Positions 42,609-50,996 are shown, counted from the stretch's first letter. The stretch is 64,000 bases of DNA from Fusobacterium_C necrophorum_A (GCF_004134945.1 NZ_SBAP01000005.1:37046-101045), one strand, 5' to 3'. Numbers and translations are program-made. The notes: generated by a model from the sequence alone, not told the origin.

Positions 42609-43874
42609 ATGTATAGTTGGAAAAATGTGGTATTAAAGGGATTTGCATTATTTGCAATGTTGTTTGGGGCAGGAAATTTGATTTTTCCTCCCATGTTGGG
42701 AAAAACTTTAGCAGATTCCTGGGCAATTGGAACCATGGGATTTATTTTAACAGGGGTTGGATTTCCACTGCTGGGAATTCTGTCTACTTCTTTATCCGGA
42801 AAAAAAGATATTGAGGAATTTGCGAATAAAGTCAGTCCTTGGTTTGCCAAACTCTTTTTTATTGCTTTGATTTTGGCAATCGGACCTTTGTTAGCAATTC
42901 CCAGAACGGGAGCGACTGCTTATGAAATTACTTTTTTACATGCAGGATTAAGTTCTTCTCTTTATAAATACATATATTTAATTCTCTATTTCGGAATCAC
43001 CTTATTATTTTCTTTGAAAGCTAATAAAGTGGTTGACAGAATCGGAAGTATTTTAACCCCTGTTTTACTGATTATGCTTTTTATTATCATTGTGAAAGGA
43101 GTTAGTTCTCCTTTGGGAATTCCCGTGACCGGAACCATATTAACTCCCTTCAAGAATGGTTTTGTAGAGGGGTATCAAACAATGGATACTTTAGCATCCA
43201 TCGTATTTGCCGGAGTGATTTTAAAATCAATTCGTGGCGATAAAGACTTATCCCCTAAGCAAGAATTTGCTTTCTTGGTTCAAGTGAGTATCATTGCATG
43301 TTTAGGTCTATCCATTGTCTATGGAGGACTTTCCTTCATCGGAGCATCGGTAAGCAGTATGGGAAGTGAACTGGGAAAAACGGAGCTGTTGGTAAATTTA
43401 ACGACGACTCTTTTAGGAAGAGCGGGGTATGCGATTTTGGGAATTTGTGTGGCCGGAGCCTGCTTGACAACAGCTATTGGATTGGTAGCAACCGTTGCGG
43501 ATTATTTCAGTAAAATTTCTTCTCTGTCTTATGAAAAATTGGCGGTGCTTACTACCATAATCAGCTTCATCTTTGCTTGTTTTGGAGTAGATATGATTGT
43601 AAAAATTTCAGTGCCTATTTTGGTATTTCTATATCCTTTAGCGATGGCTTTGATTCTATTGAATGTATTTAAAATTCAAAATCATGCTATTTTCAAAGGA
43701 GCTTGTTTCGGAGCCGGAATTATCAGTTTTTATGAAATGTTAGGAGTATTGGGATTACAAAGTGAAGCACTTTCTACCATCTATGGAGTGCTGCCATTTT
43801 CTTCTTTAGGATTTGCTTGGCTGATTCCGGCAATATTAGGAGGGGTTTTCTTTCGTTTTGTCAAAAAAAATTAA
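42609..43874 (+). CDS. brnQ: Branched-chain amino acid carrier (LIVCS/BrnQ), copy 2
   Basis: A 421-aa paralogue of the gene at 41060, with the same FALFAMLFGAGNLIFPPMLG and IPRTGATAYEITF blocks and an extra pair of membrane segments at the C terminus. GGGGG precedes the ATG. The two copies suggest different affinities or substrates within the branched-chain group. Confidence 0.92.
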   Translation: MYSWKNVVLKGFALFAMLFGAGNLIFPPMLGKTLADSWAIGTMGFILTGVGFPLLGILSTSLSGKKDIEEFANKVSPWFAKLFFIALILAIGPLLAIPRTGATAYEITFLHAGLSSSLYKYIYLILYFGITLLFSLKANKVVDRIGSILTPVLLIMLFIIIVKGVSSPLGIPVTGTILTPFKNGFVEGYQTMDTLASIVFAGVILKSIRGDKDLSPKQEFAFLVQVSIIACLGLSIVYGGLSFIGASVSSMGSELGKTELLVNLTTTLLGRAGYAILGICVAGACLTTAIGLVATVADYFSKISSLSYEKLAVLTTIISFIFACFGVDMIVKISVPILVFLYPLAMALILLNVFKIQNHAIFKGACFGAGIISFYEMLGVLGLQSEALSTIYGVLPFSSLGFAWLIPAILGGVFFRFVKKN

Positions 43875-43880
43875 AAGTTC

Positions 43881-43909
43881 TTTACTTCTTTCCATTTTTA
43901 TGATAAAAC
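43881..43909 (+). promoter_or_regulatory. Candidate promoter of the nrd operon
   Basis: TTTACT (43881-43886), 17 bases, TAAAAC (43904-43909) with TG two bases before the -10. It lies just upstream of the NrdR box. The match is modest. Confidence 0.4.
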
Positions 43910-43912
43910 ATA

Positions 43913-43945
43913 AGGGTAACACTATATATAGTGTTACCTTTTTTT
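43913..43945 (+). terminator. Perfect palindrome with T tract after brnQ
   Basis: GGTAACACTATA and its complement form a 24-base uninterrupted palindrome (43915-43938) followed by eight Ts. As RNA it would fold as a terminator hairpin, although its centre would have to open for a loop. It also contains the NrdR box, so either or both roles are possible. Confidence 0.55.
43919..43934 (+). promoter_or_regulatory. NrdR box
   Basis: ACACTATATATAGTGT matches the 16-base consensus acaCwAtATaTwGtgt of the ATP/dATP-sensing repressor NrdR at every position. It precedes the nrd genes by about 50 bases. Only one box is visible, where two in tandem are usual. Confidence 0.8.
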
Positions 43946-43984
43946 AAAAATCAAAAAATAAACAAGATATAGGGGGAATAGGAC

Positions 43985-44191
43985 ATGATTCGAGTATACG
44001 GAAAAGAAGACTGTACAAAGTGCAAAAATTTAAAAACGATTTTAGAGGGAAAAGAATTGGAATTTGAGTATGTCGAAGACAAGAAACAGTTAATGATGAT
44101 AGCAAGCAAGGCAAGAATTATGTCGGCTCCGGTTGTAGAATATCAAGAAAAAATATACAGTATGGATGATTTTTTAAGGGTGATTGCATGA
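43985..44191 (+). CDS. nrdH: NrdH-type glutaredoxin
   Basis: A 68-aa thioredoxin-fold protein with a CTKC redox pair (YGKEDCTKCKNL, Cys10 and Cys13) and the cis-proline segment SAPVVEY. It would reduce the C-terminal cysteines of NrdA. It heads the nrd operon and overlaps nrdA by 4 bases (ATGA). Confidence 0.88.
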   Translation: MIRVYGKEDCTKCKNLKTILEGKELEFEYVEDKKQLMMIASKARIMSAPVVEYQEKIYSMDDFLRVIA

Positions 44192-46446
44192 AATTAGAAA
44201 AAAGAAAAGTCATCAATCGGGATGGAATCGTCGAAGAGTTGGACATTGAAAAGATTCGAGAGAAACTACTTCGAGCCTGTGCCGGTCTGGAAGTAAATAT
44301 GGTAGAACTGGAAAGTAAAATTGAATCGATTTATGAAGAAAATATTACAACCAAGAAAATTCAAGAATCTTTAATCAATTCGGCGGTGAGTATGACCAGT
44401 TTTGAGGAAAGTGATTGGGCGGAGGTAGCTGGGCGTCTGTTGATGATGGAAGCGGAGCGGGAAGTTTATCATAGTCGAGGTTTTTCTTACGGGAATTTAG
44501 AGAAAACAATTTCTTTGATGTTATCCTATGGATTATACGATACGAGGCTTTCAATTTATACTGAACAGGAAATATATGAGTTAAATCAAGCGATAGTTCC
44601 AGAAAGAGATATGGTTTATGATTATGCGGGAGCAAGTATGTTTGTGCATCGCTATCTATTGAAATATAATGGAAAAACTCATGAATTGCCACAGGAAGTA
44701 TTTATGGTGATTGCTATGTTGCTCTCCATTCATGAACAAGACAGAGTAAGGGTGGCAAAGGAAATTTATGAGGGATTGTCCTTGCGAAAAATTTCTTTGG
44801 CAACACCTATTTTGGCTAATTTAAGAATTCCAAAAGGAAATTTATCTTCCTGTTTTATTACCGCCATGGACGATAATATTGAATCTATTTTTTACAATGT
44901 GGATTCAATTGCCAAGATTAGCAAAAACGGTGGCGGAGTGGGAGTCAATATTTCTCGAATTCGTGCGAAAGGCTCTATGGTAAACGGATACTATAATGCA
45001 AGTGGAGGCGTTGTCCCTTGGATCCGTATTTTGAATGACACGGCAGTAGCGGTCAATCAGCAGGGAAGAAGAGCCGGAGCAGTGACAGTGGCAATCGACT
45101 CTTGGCATTTGGATATGGAAAGTTTCTTGGAATTACAAACAGAAAACGGAGATCAAAGGGGAAAGGCTTATGATATTTATCCTCAGGTAGTTGTTTCCAA
45201 TTTATTTATGGAAAGGGTGAAATCCGGAGAGGACTGGACTTTAGTAGACCCTTATGAAATTCGAAAATTATACGGAGTGGAACTTTGCGAACTGTATGGA
45301 GCAAAGTTTGAAGAAGTGTATGAGAGAATGGAACGAGAAGAGAAAATTCAATTGAAAAAGAAAATGAAAGCAAGAGACTTATTTAAGGCAATCATGAAAT
45401 CGCAACTGGAAACAGGAATGCCTTATATTTTCTTCAAAGATAGAGCCAATGAACGAAACCATAATTCTCATGAAGGAATGATAGGGAATGGAAATTTATG
45501 TATGGAAAGTTTTTCCAATTTTTCTCCAAGTAAAAATTTTCAAGAAGAAGTGTTAGGGAATCAAGCGATTCGAAGAAAAGAAATGGGAGAAATTCACACT
45601 TGTAATCTGTTGTCTTTAAATTTGGCAGAAATAACAGAGGAAGAACTCGAAAAATATACCGGCTTAGCGGTAAGGGCTTTGGATAATACGATTGATTTGA
45701 CAGTGACCCCTTTGGCAGAATCCAATAAGCATAATGAAAAATATAGAACCGTCGGAGTAGGAGCTATGGGACTTGCGGATTACTTAGCAAGAGAATATAT
45801 GATTTATGAAGACTCAGAAGAGGAAATCAGTCAGCTTTTTGAAAAAATTGCAGCCTATGCTTTAAAAGCTTCCGCTTTTTTGGCAAAAGACAGAGGACAA
45901 TATCCCGCTTTTTCCGGTTCGAAATGGTCACAAGGAATTTTCTTTGGAAAAACACAAGAATGGTATGAAAAACATTCCAAATATGCAGAGCTATGGAAGG
46001 AAGTATTTTATCTAGTCGATCAATATGGACTTAGAAACGGAGAATTGACAGCCATTGCTCCCAATACTTCGACTTCTTTATTGATGGGAGCGACGGCTTC
46101 TATTGTTCCTACTTTTTCCAGATTTTTTATTGAAAAAAATCAGAGTGGAGCAACTCCCAGAGTTGTAAAATATTTAAAAGATAGAGCTTGGTTCTATCCG
46201 GAATTTAAAAATGTAGACCCGAAGACCTATGTAAAAATTACTTCTAAAATAGGACAATGGACGACACAGGGAGTTTCTATGGAGCTTTTATTCGACTTAA
46301 ATAAAAATGTGAGAGCAAAAGATATTTATGATACCTTAGTCACTGCTTGGGAAACGGGTTGTAAATCGGTATATTATGTGAGAACGATTCAGAAAAATAC
46401 AAATATTATCAATGAAAAAGAGGAGTGTGAAAGCTGTAGTGGATAG
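44188..46446 (+). CDS. nrdA: Ribonucleoside-diphosphate reductase, alpha subunit (class I)
   Basis: Large subunit that reduces ribonucleoside diphosphates. The 752-aa protein has an N-terminal ATP-cone (about residues 1-95) for allosteric activity control. Catalytic cysteines are in NLSSCFITA, GNLCMESFS and EIHTCNLLS. The GVGAMGLADYLA and APNTSTSLLMGA segments are conserved. It ends with the CESC pair for re-reduction, fitting the NrdH gene upstream. Confidence 0.96.
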   Translation: MKLEKRKVINRDGIVEELDIEKIREKLLRACAGLEVNMVELESKIESIYEENITTKKIQESLINSAVSMTSFEESDWAEVAGRLLMMEAEREVYHSRGFSYGNLEKTISLMLSYGLYDTRLSIYTEQEIYELNQAIVPERDMVYDYAGASMFVHRYLLKYNGKTHELPQEVFMVIAMLLSIHEQDRVRVAKEIYEGLSLRKISLATPILANLRIPKGNLSSCFITAMDDNIESIFYNVDSIAKISKNGGGVGVNISRIRAKGSMVNGYYNASGGVVPWIRILNDTAVAVNQQGRRAGAVTVAIDSWHLDMESFLELQTENGDQRGKAYDIYPQVVVSNLFMERVKSGEDWTLVDPYEIRKLYGVELCELYGAKFEEVYERMEREEKIQLKKKMKARDLFKAIMKSQLETGMPYIFFKDRANERNHNSHEGMIGNGNLCMESFSNFSPSKNFQEEVLGNQAIRRKEMGEIHTCNLLSLNLAEITEEELEKYTGLAVRALDNTIDLTVTPLAESNKHNEKYRTVGVGAMGLADYLAREYMIYEDSEEEISQLFEKIAAYALKASAFLAKDRGQYPAFSGSKWSQGIFFGKTQEWYEKHSKYAELWKEVFYLVDQYGLRNGELTAIAPNTSTSLLMGATASIVPTFSRFFIEKNQSGATPRVVKYLKDRAWFYPEFKNVDPKTYVKITSKIGQWTTQGVSMELLFDLNKNVRAKDIYDTLVTAWETGCKSVYYVRTIQKNTNIINEKEECESCSG

Positions 46447-47473
46447 GAAACGATTATTCAATCCGGAAGGAAATGATAGTTTATTGGAGAGAAAAATTAT
46501 TAAGGGAAATTCTACCAATTTATTTAATTTAAACAATGTAAAATTTTCATGGGCAACACAACTCTACCGAACGATGATGGCAAATTTTTGGATTCCGGAA
46601 AAAGTAGACTTGACACAAGATAAAAATGATTATGAAAATTTAACGGTACCGGAGAGAGAAGCCTATGATGGAATTTTATCTTTTTTAATTTTTTTAGATA
46701 GTATTCAAACCAATAACTTGCCTAATATTTCAGATTATATCACGGCACCGGAGGTCAATTTATTATTGTCCATTCAAACTTTTCAGGAAGCAATTCATTC
46801 ACAGTCGTATCAATATATTATCGAATCTATTTTGCCAAAAGAAAGTAGAGATTTGATTTATGATAAATGGAGAGACGATAAGGTGCTTTTTGAAAGAAAT
46901 CGCTTTATTGCACAAATATATCAGGATTTTATTGAAGAGGCAAGTGATCGGAACTTTGCTAAGGTATTGATTGCAAATTATTTGTTGGAATCTTTGTATT
47001 TCTACAATGGATTTAATTTCTTTTATCTATTGGCAAGCCGAAATAAAATGGTGGGAACTTCAGATGTGATTCGTCTGATTAATCGAGATGAACTTTCTCA
47101 TGTGGTTCTATTCCAAAAAATCATTCGAGAAATTAGAGCGGAAAATCATAATTTTTTTGAGGAAGAAGAAATTCGAGCTATGTTTCGGACTGCTGTGGAA
47201 CAGGAAATTTTATGGACAGAACACATTATTGGGAATCGGGTTCTAGGAATTACAATAGAGACAACGGAAGCTTATACCAAATGGTTGGCAAATGAAAGAC
47301 TGCGAACGATTGGGTTAGCACCGATGTATGAGGAATTTACAAAAAATCCATATAAGCATCTGGAAAGATTTGCGGATACGGAGGGGGACGGAAATGTAAA
47401 ATCGAATTTTTTTGAAGGAACTGTCACCAGCTATAATATGAGCTCTTCCATTGACGGTTGGGATGAATTTTAA
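46439..47473 (+). CDS. nrdB: Ribonucleoside-diphosphate reductase, beta subunit (class I)
   Basis: Small subunit holding the di-metal centre and tyrosyl radical. Ligands are visible in LDSIQ (Asp), EAIH (Glu, His), LLESLYF (Glu) and DELSH (Glu, His). The radical tyrosine is Tyr124 in EAIHSQSYQ. With the GTG start at 46439 the protein begins VDRKRLFNPEG and overlaps nrdA by 8 bases. An ATG at 46412 would add 9 residues but lacks a Shine-Dalgarno and overlaps by 35, so the start is uncertain. Confidence 0.93.
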   Translation: MDRKRLFNPEGNDSLLERKIIKGNSTNLFNLNNVKFSWATQLYRTMMANFWIPEKVDLTQDKNDYENLTVPEREAYDGILSFLIFLDSIQTNNLPNISDYITAPEVNLLLSIQTFQEAIHSQSYQYIIESILPKESRDLIYDKWRDDKVLFERNRFIAQIYQDFIEEASDRNFAKVLIANYLLESLYFYNGFNFFYLLASRNKMVGTSDVIRLINRDELSHVVLFQKIIREIRAENHNFFEEEEIRAMFRTAVEQEILWTEHIIGNRVLGITIETTEAYTKWLANERLRTIGLAPMYEEFTKNPYKHLERFADTEGDGNVKSNFFEGTVTSYNMSSSIDGWDEF

Positions 47474-47496
47474 AATTTGTTACTATGCTAAAGAAA

Positions 47497-47628
47497 ATGG
47501 GGAGAAAATATGAAAATTATAATAGAAGAAAAAGTGAAAAAATATTACTTCCCTATGAGGAAATTGTTGTTTTGGGAGCACATAATCCTTTTAATAAGAA
47601 GATATATCTGCACTGGAAAATAAAATAA
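47497..47628 (+). CDS. Possible small protein of 43 aa
   Basis: A frame from ATG at 47497 encodes a basic peptide (MGRKYENYNRRKSEK) followed by LPYEEIVVLGAHNPFNKK and an HWKIK end. A second ATG frame (47510-47623, 37 codons) overlaps it. No Shine-Dalgarno stands out, and it may be a fragment. Nothing else is seen in 47474-47640. Confidence 0.25.
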   Translation: MGRKYENYNRRKSEKILLPYEEIVVLGAHNPFNKKIYLHWKIK

Positions 47629-47649
47629 CTGTAAAAATATATAAAAATA

Positions 47650-47678
47650 TGGACAAATATACTAAAAAGAGATAGAAT
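47650..47678 (+). promoter_or_regulatory. Promoter of glpQ
   Basis: TGGACA (47650-47655), 17 bases, TAGAAT (47673-47678). The same -10 hexamer is used at the FMN-riboswitch promoter. Confidence 0.65.
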
Positions 47679-47720
47679 ACGTGTAAAGTAATACAAAAAA
47701 CAATTTTTAGGAGGAAGTTT

Positions 47721-48800
47721 ATGAACATGAAGAAAGTTTTAGTATTAGCTTCAGTATTATTCAGTATGAGTGCTTATGCAGAAACAATGGAGGAAAACGG
47801 GATGCATAACAAATTAATTATTGCTCATAGAGGGGCAAGCGGATATTTACCGGAACATACTCTAGAATCCAAAGCTCTGGCATTTGCACAAGGTGCAGAC
47901 TACTTAGAACAAGATTTGGCCATGTCAAAAGATGGAAGATTGATTGTGATTCATGACCACTTTTTAGACGGATTGACAGATGTTGCCAAAAAATTTCCGG
48001 ATAGAAAAAGAGAAGATGGACGATATTATGTGATTGATTTCACTTGGGATGAACTACAAACTTTAGAAATGACAGAAAATTTCAGTACAGAAAATGGAGT
48101 ACAAAAACAAGTATATCCAGGAAGATTTCCGTTATGGGCTTCTCATTTCAGACTTCATACCTTTGAAGATGAGATTGAATTTATTCAAGGTTTGGAAAAA
48201 TCAACAGGGAAAAAGGTTGGAATTTATCCGGAAATTAAAGCACCGTGGTTTCATCATCAAAACGGAAAAGATATTGCCAAAGCAACATTGGAAGTTTTGA
48301 AGAAATACGGATATACGAAAAAAACAGATTTGGTATATTTGCAAACCTTCGATTATAATGAATTGAAACGAATTAAAACAGAATTGATGCCAGCGATGAA
48401 TATGGATGTAAAGTTGGTACAATTGATTGCTTACACAGATTGGCATGAAACAGAAGAAAAAGGAAAAGATGGAAAATGGATTAATTATGACTATGATTGG
48501 ATGTTTAAAAAAGGAGCCATGAAAGAAATTGCAAAATATGCAGATGGTGTTGGTCCGGGATGGTATATGTTGATAGATGAAAAGACTTCTACTTTAGGAA
48601 ATTTAAAATATACAGATATGGTAGAAGACATTCAGACAACAAAGATGGAAAATCATCCATATACTATTCGTAAAGATGCATTACCTAAATTTGTAAAAAA
48701 TATTGATGAAATGTATGATGCCTTATTAAATAAGTCAGGAGCTACAGGATTATTTACTGATTTTCCTGATTTGGGAGTAAAATTTGTAGAAGCAAAATAA
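47721..48800 (+). CDS. glpQ: Exported glycerophosphodiester phosphodiesterase
   Basis: Hydrolyses glycerophosphodiesters to glycerol 3-phosphate and alcohol. The 359-aa protein has a signal peptide (MNMKKVLVLASVLFSMSAYA, residues 1-20, likely cut before Glu21). The catalytic block IAHRGASGYLPEHTLESK has active-site His-Arg, and EQDLAMSKDG and VIHDHFLDGLT carry the metal and acid-base residues. A second Glu in YPEIKAP is also conserved. Similar to periplasmic GlpQ of E. coli. AGGAGG precedes the ATG. Confidence 0.94.
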   Translation: MNMKKVLVLASVLFSMSAYAETMEENGMHNKLIIAHRGASGYLPEHTLESKALAFAQGADYLEQDLAMSKDGRLIVIHDHFLDGLTDVAKKFPDRKREDGRYYVIDFTWDELQTLEMTENFSTENGVQKQVYPGRFPLWASHFRLHTFEDEIEFIQGLEKSTGKKVGIYPEIKAPWFHHQNGKDIAKATLEVLKKYGYTKKTDLVYLQTFDYNELKRIKTELMPAMNMDVKLVQLIAYTDWHETEEKGKDGKWINYDYDWMFKKGAMKEIAKYADGVGPGWYMLIDEKTSTLGNLKYTDMVEDIQTTKMENHPYTIRKDALPKFVKNIDEMYDALLNKSGATGLFTDFPDLGVKFVEAK

Positions 48801-48809
48801 TCCTAATAG

Positions 48810-48837
48810 AAAAGGAGAGAGCTTATCTCTCCTTTTT
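48810..48837 (+). terminator. Terminator after glpQ
   Basis: AAAGGAGAGA / TCTCTCCTTT stem with a GCTTA loop and five Ts; the A run before it gives weaker activity for the minus-strand OhrR transcript. Confidence 0.9.
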
Positions 48838-48840
48838 CGA

Positions 48841-49284
48841 TTATTTTTTATGAACCCAAGAACTTTGTAACAGATGATGTAAGATATGATACAATTGTTT
48901 TGCTTCTTCAGGATTTATACTAACACAGGCACTAACTGCAGCTGGAACTTTAACAGCCTCTTCTTTTAAAGCTTCCCCTTGACTTGTCAATTGAATCAGG
49001 ACACTTCTTTCATCTTCTTTTGAACGTATTCGTCGAATCCATGATTTTTGTTCCATTTTTTTGAGCAAAGGAGTTAGAGTTCCGGAATCCAGATAAAGAG
49101 AATTTCCAAGCTCTTTTACCGAGATTTCTTTATGCTCCCATAAAACCATCATGGTAATATACTGTGTGTAGGTAAGATTCAAGGGTTCCAAATAAGGCTG
49201 ATAAGCTCTTGTGATTTCCTTTGCCACAGCATATAAAGGAAAACATAATTGATTTTCTAATTTCAATACATCATACTTGTCCAT
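48841..49284 (-). CDS. ohrR: OhrR-type MarR regulator (two-cysteine)
   Basis: Peroxide-sensing repressor. The 147-aa winged-helix protein has a sensing cysteine at residue 14 (LENQLCFPLYA) as in OhrR, and a second at residue 120 that would make it the two-cysteine type forming an intersubunit disulfide. The DNA-binding part is YLDSGTLTPLLKKME. It follows the glutathione peroxidase gene after 20 bases, likely its target. Confidence 0.9.
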   Translation of the reverse strand: MDKYDVLKLENQLCFPLYAVAKEITRAYQPYLEPLNLTYTQYITMMVLWEHKEISVKELGNSLYLDSGTLTPLLKKMEQKSWIRRIRSKEDERSVLIQLTSQGEALKEEAVKVPAAVSACVSINPEEAKQLYHILHHLLQSSWVHKK

Positions 49285-49304
49285 CGTAAACTCCCGTTTT
49301 TATT

Positions 49305-49853
49305 CTATGATAGCATAGATTTTATCCTCTTGTCTATCTCTAAAATATCGGTTGTCGGTTCAAATCTTTCAAGAATCTGCCCATTTCTGTCGACTAAAAA
49401 TTTTGTAAAATTCCATTTTATGCTAGCTTCTTTTTCAAAATTAGGATTTTCTTTTCGTAACATATTCTCTAAAATAGGTGTCAATTTATGTTTCGGATCA
49501 AAGCCTGCAAAGCCTTTTTCAGATTGTAAGTACTGAAATAACGGATGAGCAGTTTCTCCATTCACATCAACTTTAGAAAATTGAGGAAAAGAAACTCCGA
49601 AGTTTAAAGAACAAAAATTGGAAATTTCATGCTCACTTCCCGGAGCTTGTTGTCCAAATTGGTTACAAGGGAAGTCTAAGATCAGGAATCCCTGTCCCTG
49701 ATATTTTTTATATAAAGCTTCTAATTCATTATACTGTGGTGTAAAACCGCAGGCTGTCGCCGTGTTTACAATTAAAAGAATGTTTCCTTGGTATTGTTTC
49801 AAAGGAACGACCTTTCCTGTGATATCTTTTGCAGTGAATTCATAAATTTTCAT
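49305..49853 (-). CDS. Glutathione peroxidase-family thiol peroxidase
   Basis: Peroxide-reducing enzyme with active-site Cys35 in NTATACGFTPQY (not selenocysteine), the FPCNQFGQQ glutamine and the WNFTKF tryptophan that complete the catalytic set. The 182-aa start MKIYEFTAKD at 49853 follows AAGGAGAGG; an upstream in-frame start would add 11 residues. Bacteria lacking glutathione usually run this enzyme with thioredoxin. Regulated, by inference, with OhrR. Confidence 0.93.
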   Translation of the reverse strand: MKIYEFTAKDITGKVVPLKQYQGNILLIVNTATACGFTPQYNELEALYKKYQGQGFLILDFPCNQFGQQAPGSEHEISNFCSLNFGVSFPQFSKVDVNGETAHPLFQYLQSEKGFAGFDPKHKLTPILENMLRKENPNFEKEASIKWNFTKFLVDRNGQILERFEPTTDILEIDKRIKSMLS

Positions 49854-49854
49854 C

Positions 49855-49968
49855 TTATACCCTCTCCTTATAATCCATGATAACAATATGTGACATGAAA
49901 ACTAGTACCATTGTACTAGAGAAACATAATAATAAAGTTTGTCCGAAAAAATTTAAAAGTTCTCCCAT
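49855..49968 (-). CDS. Small membrane protein of 37 aa, upstream of the peroxidase
   Basis: A minus-strand frame begins ATG at 49968 behind GGAGG (49979-49975) and ends TAA at 49857-49855, one base before the peroxidase ATG. It encodes one membrane segment (about residues 8-31, rich in Leu, Val, Phe, Met, Ile) and a charged tail DYKERV. The peroxidase ribosome-binding site lies inside it, suggesting translational coupling. Unknown family; the palindrome at 49902-49919 falls within it. Confidence 0.5.
   Translation of the reverse strand: MGELLNFFGQTLLLCFSSTMVLVFMSHIVIMDYKERV
49902..49919 (-). promoter_or_regulatory. Palindrome upstream of the peroxidase gene
   Basis: CTAGTAC and GTACTAG are perfect 7-base arms around CATT, 50-65 bases before the peroxidase start. 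Spacing fits a MarR/OhrR dimer site. On the minus strand it contains TACAAT, a possible -10. Confidence 0.5.
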
Positions 49969-50028
49969 ATTCATCCTCCATTTCCATGACTCTATAATAA
50001 ATTTTTTAAAATTTAATTTTATACAATA

Positions 50029-50057
50029 AATTTATCATACTTTATCAATTATGTCAA
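50029..50057 (-). promoter_or_regulatory. Promoter of the small ORF-peroxidase-ohrR unit
   Basis: Minus strand: TTGACA (50057-50052), 17 bases, TAAATT (50034-50029), leaving a leader of about 55 bases before the ATG at 49968. Confidence 0.6.
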
Positions 50058-50070
50058 GAAAAAAAGAGAC

Positions 50071-50105
50071 ATAAAAAAATATCCTCTTATTTCGAGGATA
50101 TTTTT
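50071..50105 (-). terminator. Terminator of the DUF4198 gene
   Basis: Minus strand: AAAATATCCTC and GAGGATATTTT form the stem, followed by a run of Ts (A run at 50073-50079). Confidence 0.85.
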
Positions 50106-50114
50106 AGAAAGTGT

Positions 50115-50930
50115 TTATTTTGCTTCTATCCAAAGAACAGCGTCTTGAGACAATTCTTTTCCATTATGCGTTTTTTCTCCACCGGCACCTAAGGCAGCAA
50201 ATCCCCAATATCCGGCATGTACCGGAATAAATGAGAAGTATCCGAATTCATCTCCACGAAGAACCATGGCTGCTTTTTCAAATTTATTTTCTCCCTTAAA
50301 TTGAGAGTTTTGAATGTCTGCGTTGATATATTCCACTTCAATTTCGGCATTGGCAACTGCTTTTCCTTCTGGATCGACTATCTTCCCTCGAAATACTTGT
50401 CCTACCCACATATCAGTTGGGTTATTCAAAGGAATAATTTCAGGATATCCTTCTGCGATTCTGGCATCCCAATCAGTAGAAATATCATCTTTGTTGACAA
50501 AAACTTTTGTAACTTGTTGGATATAAAGATCTTCAGAAGCTTCATAATAAGGAGCAGGAACAGCAATCAATCCCCAATCTCCCCCTCCTTTTAGTCCGGT
50601 TGTTTTATCTAAAGTGAATTTATAAGATTGTACTTGATGATCTTTCGGACCAAACTTAGAAGCTACCAACTTGTTTTTTAAATCCGTTTTTTGTTCTTTA
50701 TGAACAGAGAAAAAGGCTTCCATTGGTTGAATACTTCCTTTTTCGTCTTTTCCAATATCCATGCTATGTCCCTCTGTTCCTTCTCCGGGATGTGTAAAAA
50801 TTAATTCGAAAGGAACAGAATTTTTATCTGTAATATTAGAGCTGGCTGTATGAATTAGTTGGAAATGAGCAAAAGCTGATGCAGATAAACAAACGGCTAA
50901 ACTGGTCAATAACATTTTTTTTGATAACAT
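50115..50930 (-). CDS. Exported DUF4198 protein, probably metal-binding
   Basis: A 271-aa protein with a signal peptide (MLSKKMLLTSLAVCLSASAF, cut after AFA at about residue 21). The mature protein would start with His22 in HFQLIHTASS. The family includes periplasmic nickel/metal uptake components such as NikK. Residues of about 175-215 resemble a carboxypeptidase-regulatory-like fold (GKIVDPEGKAVANAEIEVEY), and further His residues occur near the end. Monocistronic, with a promoter at 50968 and a terminator. Which metal is not decidable. Confidence 0.85.
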   Translation of the reverse strand: MLSKKMLLTSLAVCLSASAFAHFQLIHTASSNITDKNSVPFELIFTHPGEGTEGHSMDIGKDEKGSIQPMEAFFSVHKEQKTDLKNKLVASKFGPKDHQVQSYKFTLDKTTGLKGGGDWGLIAVPAPYYEASEDLYIQQVTKVFVNKDDISTDWDARIAEGYPEIIPLNNPTDMWVGQVFRGKIVDPEGKAVANAEIEVEYINADIQNSQFKGENKFEKAAMVLRGDEFGYFSFIPVHAGYWGFAALGAGGEKTHNGKELSQDAVLWIEAK

Positions 50931-50947
50931 AAAAAACCTCCTAAAAA

Positions 50948-50965
50948 ATAATATTTATATATTAT
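50948..50965 (-). promoter_or_regulatory. Inverted repeat at the DUF4198 promoter
   Basis: ATAATA and TATTAT arms with 6 bases between, immediately downstream of the -10 (Fur-box-like composition). It suggests metal-dependent repression; AT-richness makes chance occurrence possible. Confidence 0.4.
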
Positions 50966-50967
50966 CT

Positions 50968-50996
50968 ATCTTAGCATAGTTTTCTTTGTTCGTCAA
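50968..50996 (-). promoter_or_regulatory. Promoter of the DUF4198 gene
   Basis: Minus strand: TTGACG (50996-50991), 17 bases, TAAGAT (50973-50968), about 38 bases upstream of the start codon. Confidence 0.65.

Noticed and set aside
46412..46438. Upstream ATG as the nrdB start
   Set aside because: It would overlap nrdA by 35 bases, has no Shine-Dalgarno and adds residues before the family-like start at the GTG; remains possible.
47510..47623. 37-codon frame overlapping the 43-aa ORF
   Set aside because: It competes with the 47497 frame; neither has strong support and the 43-aa one reads more like a protein.
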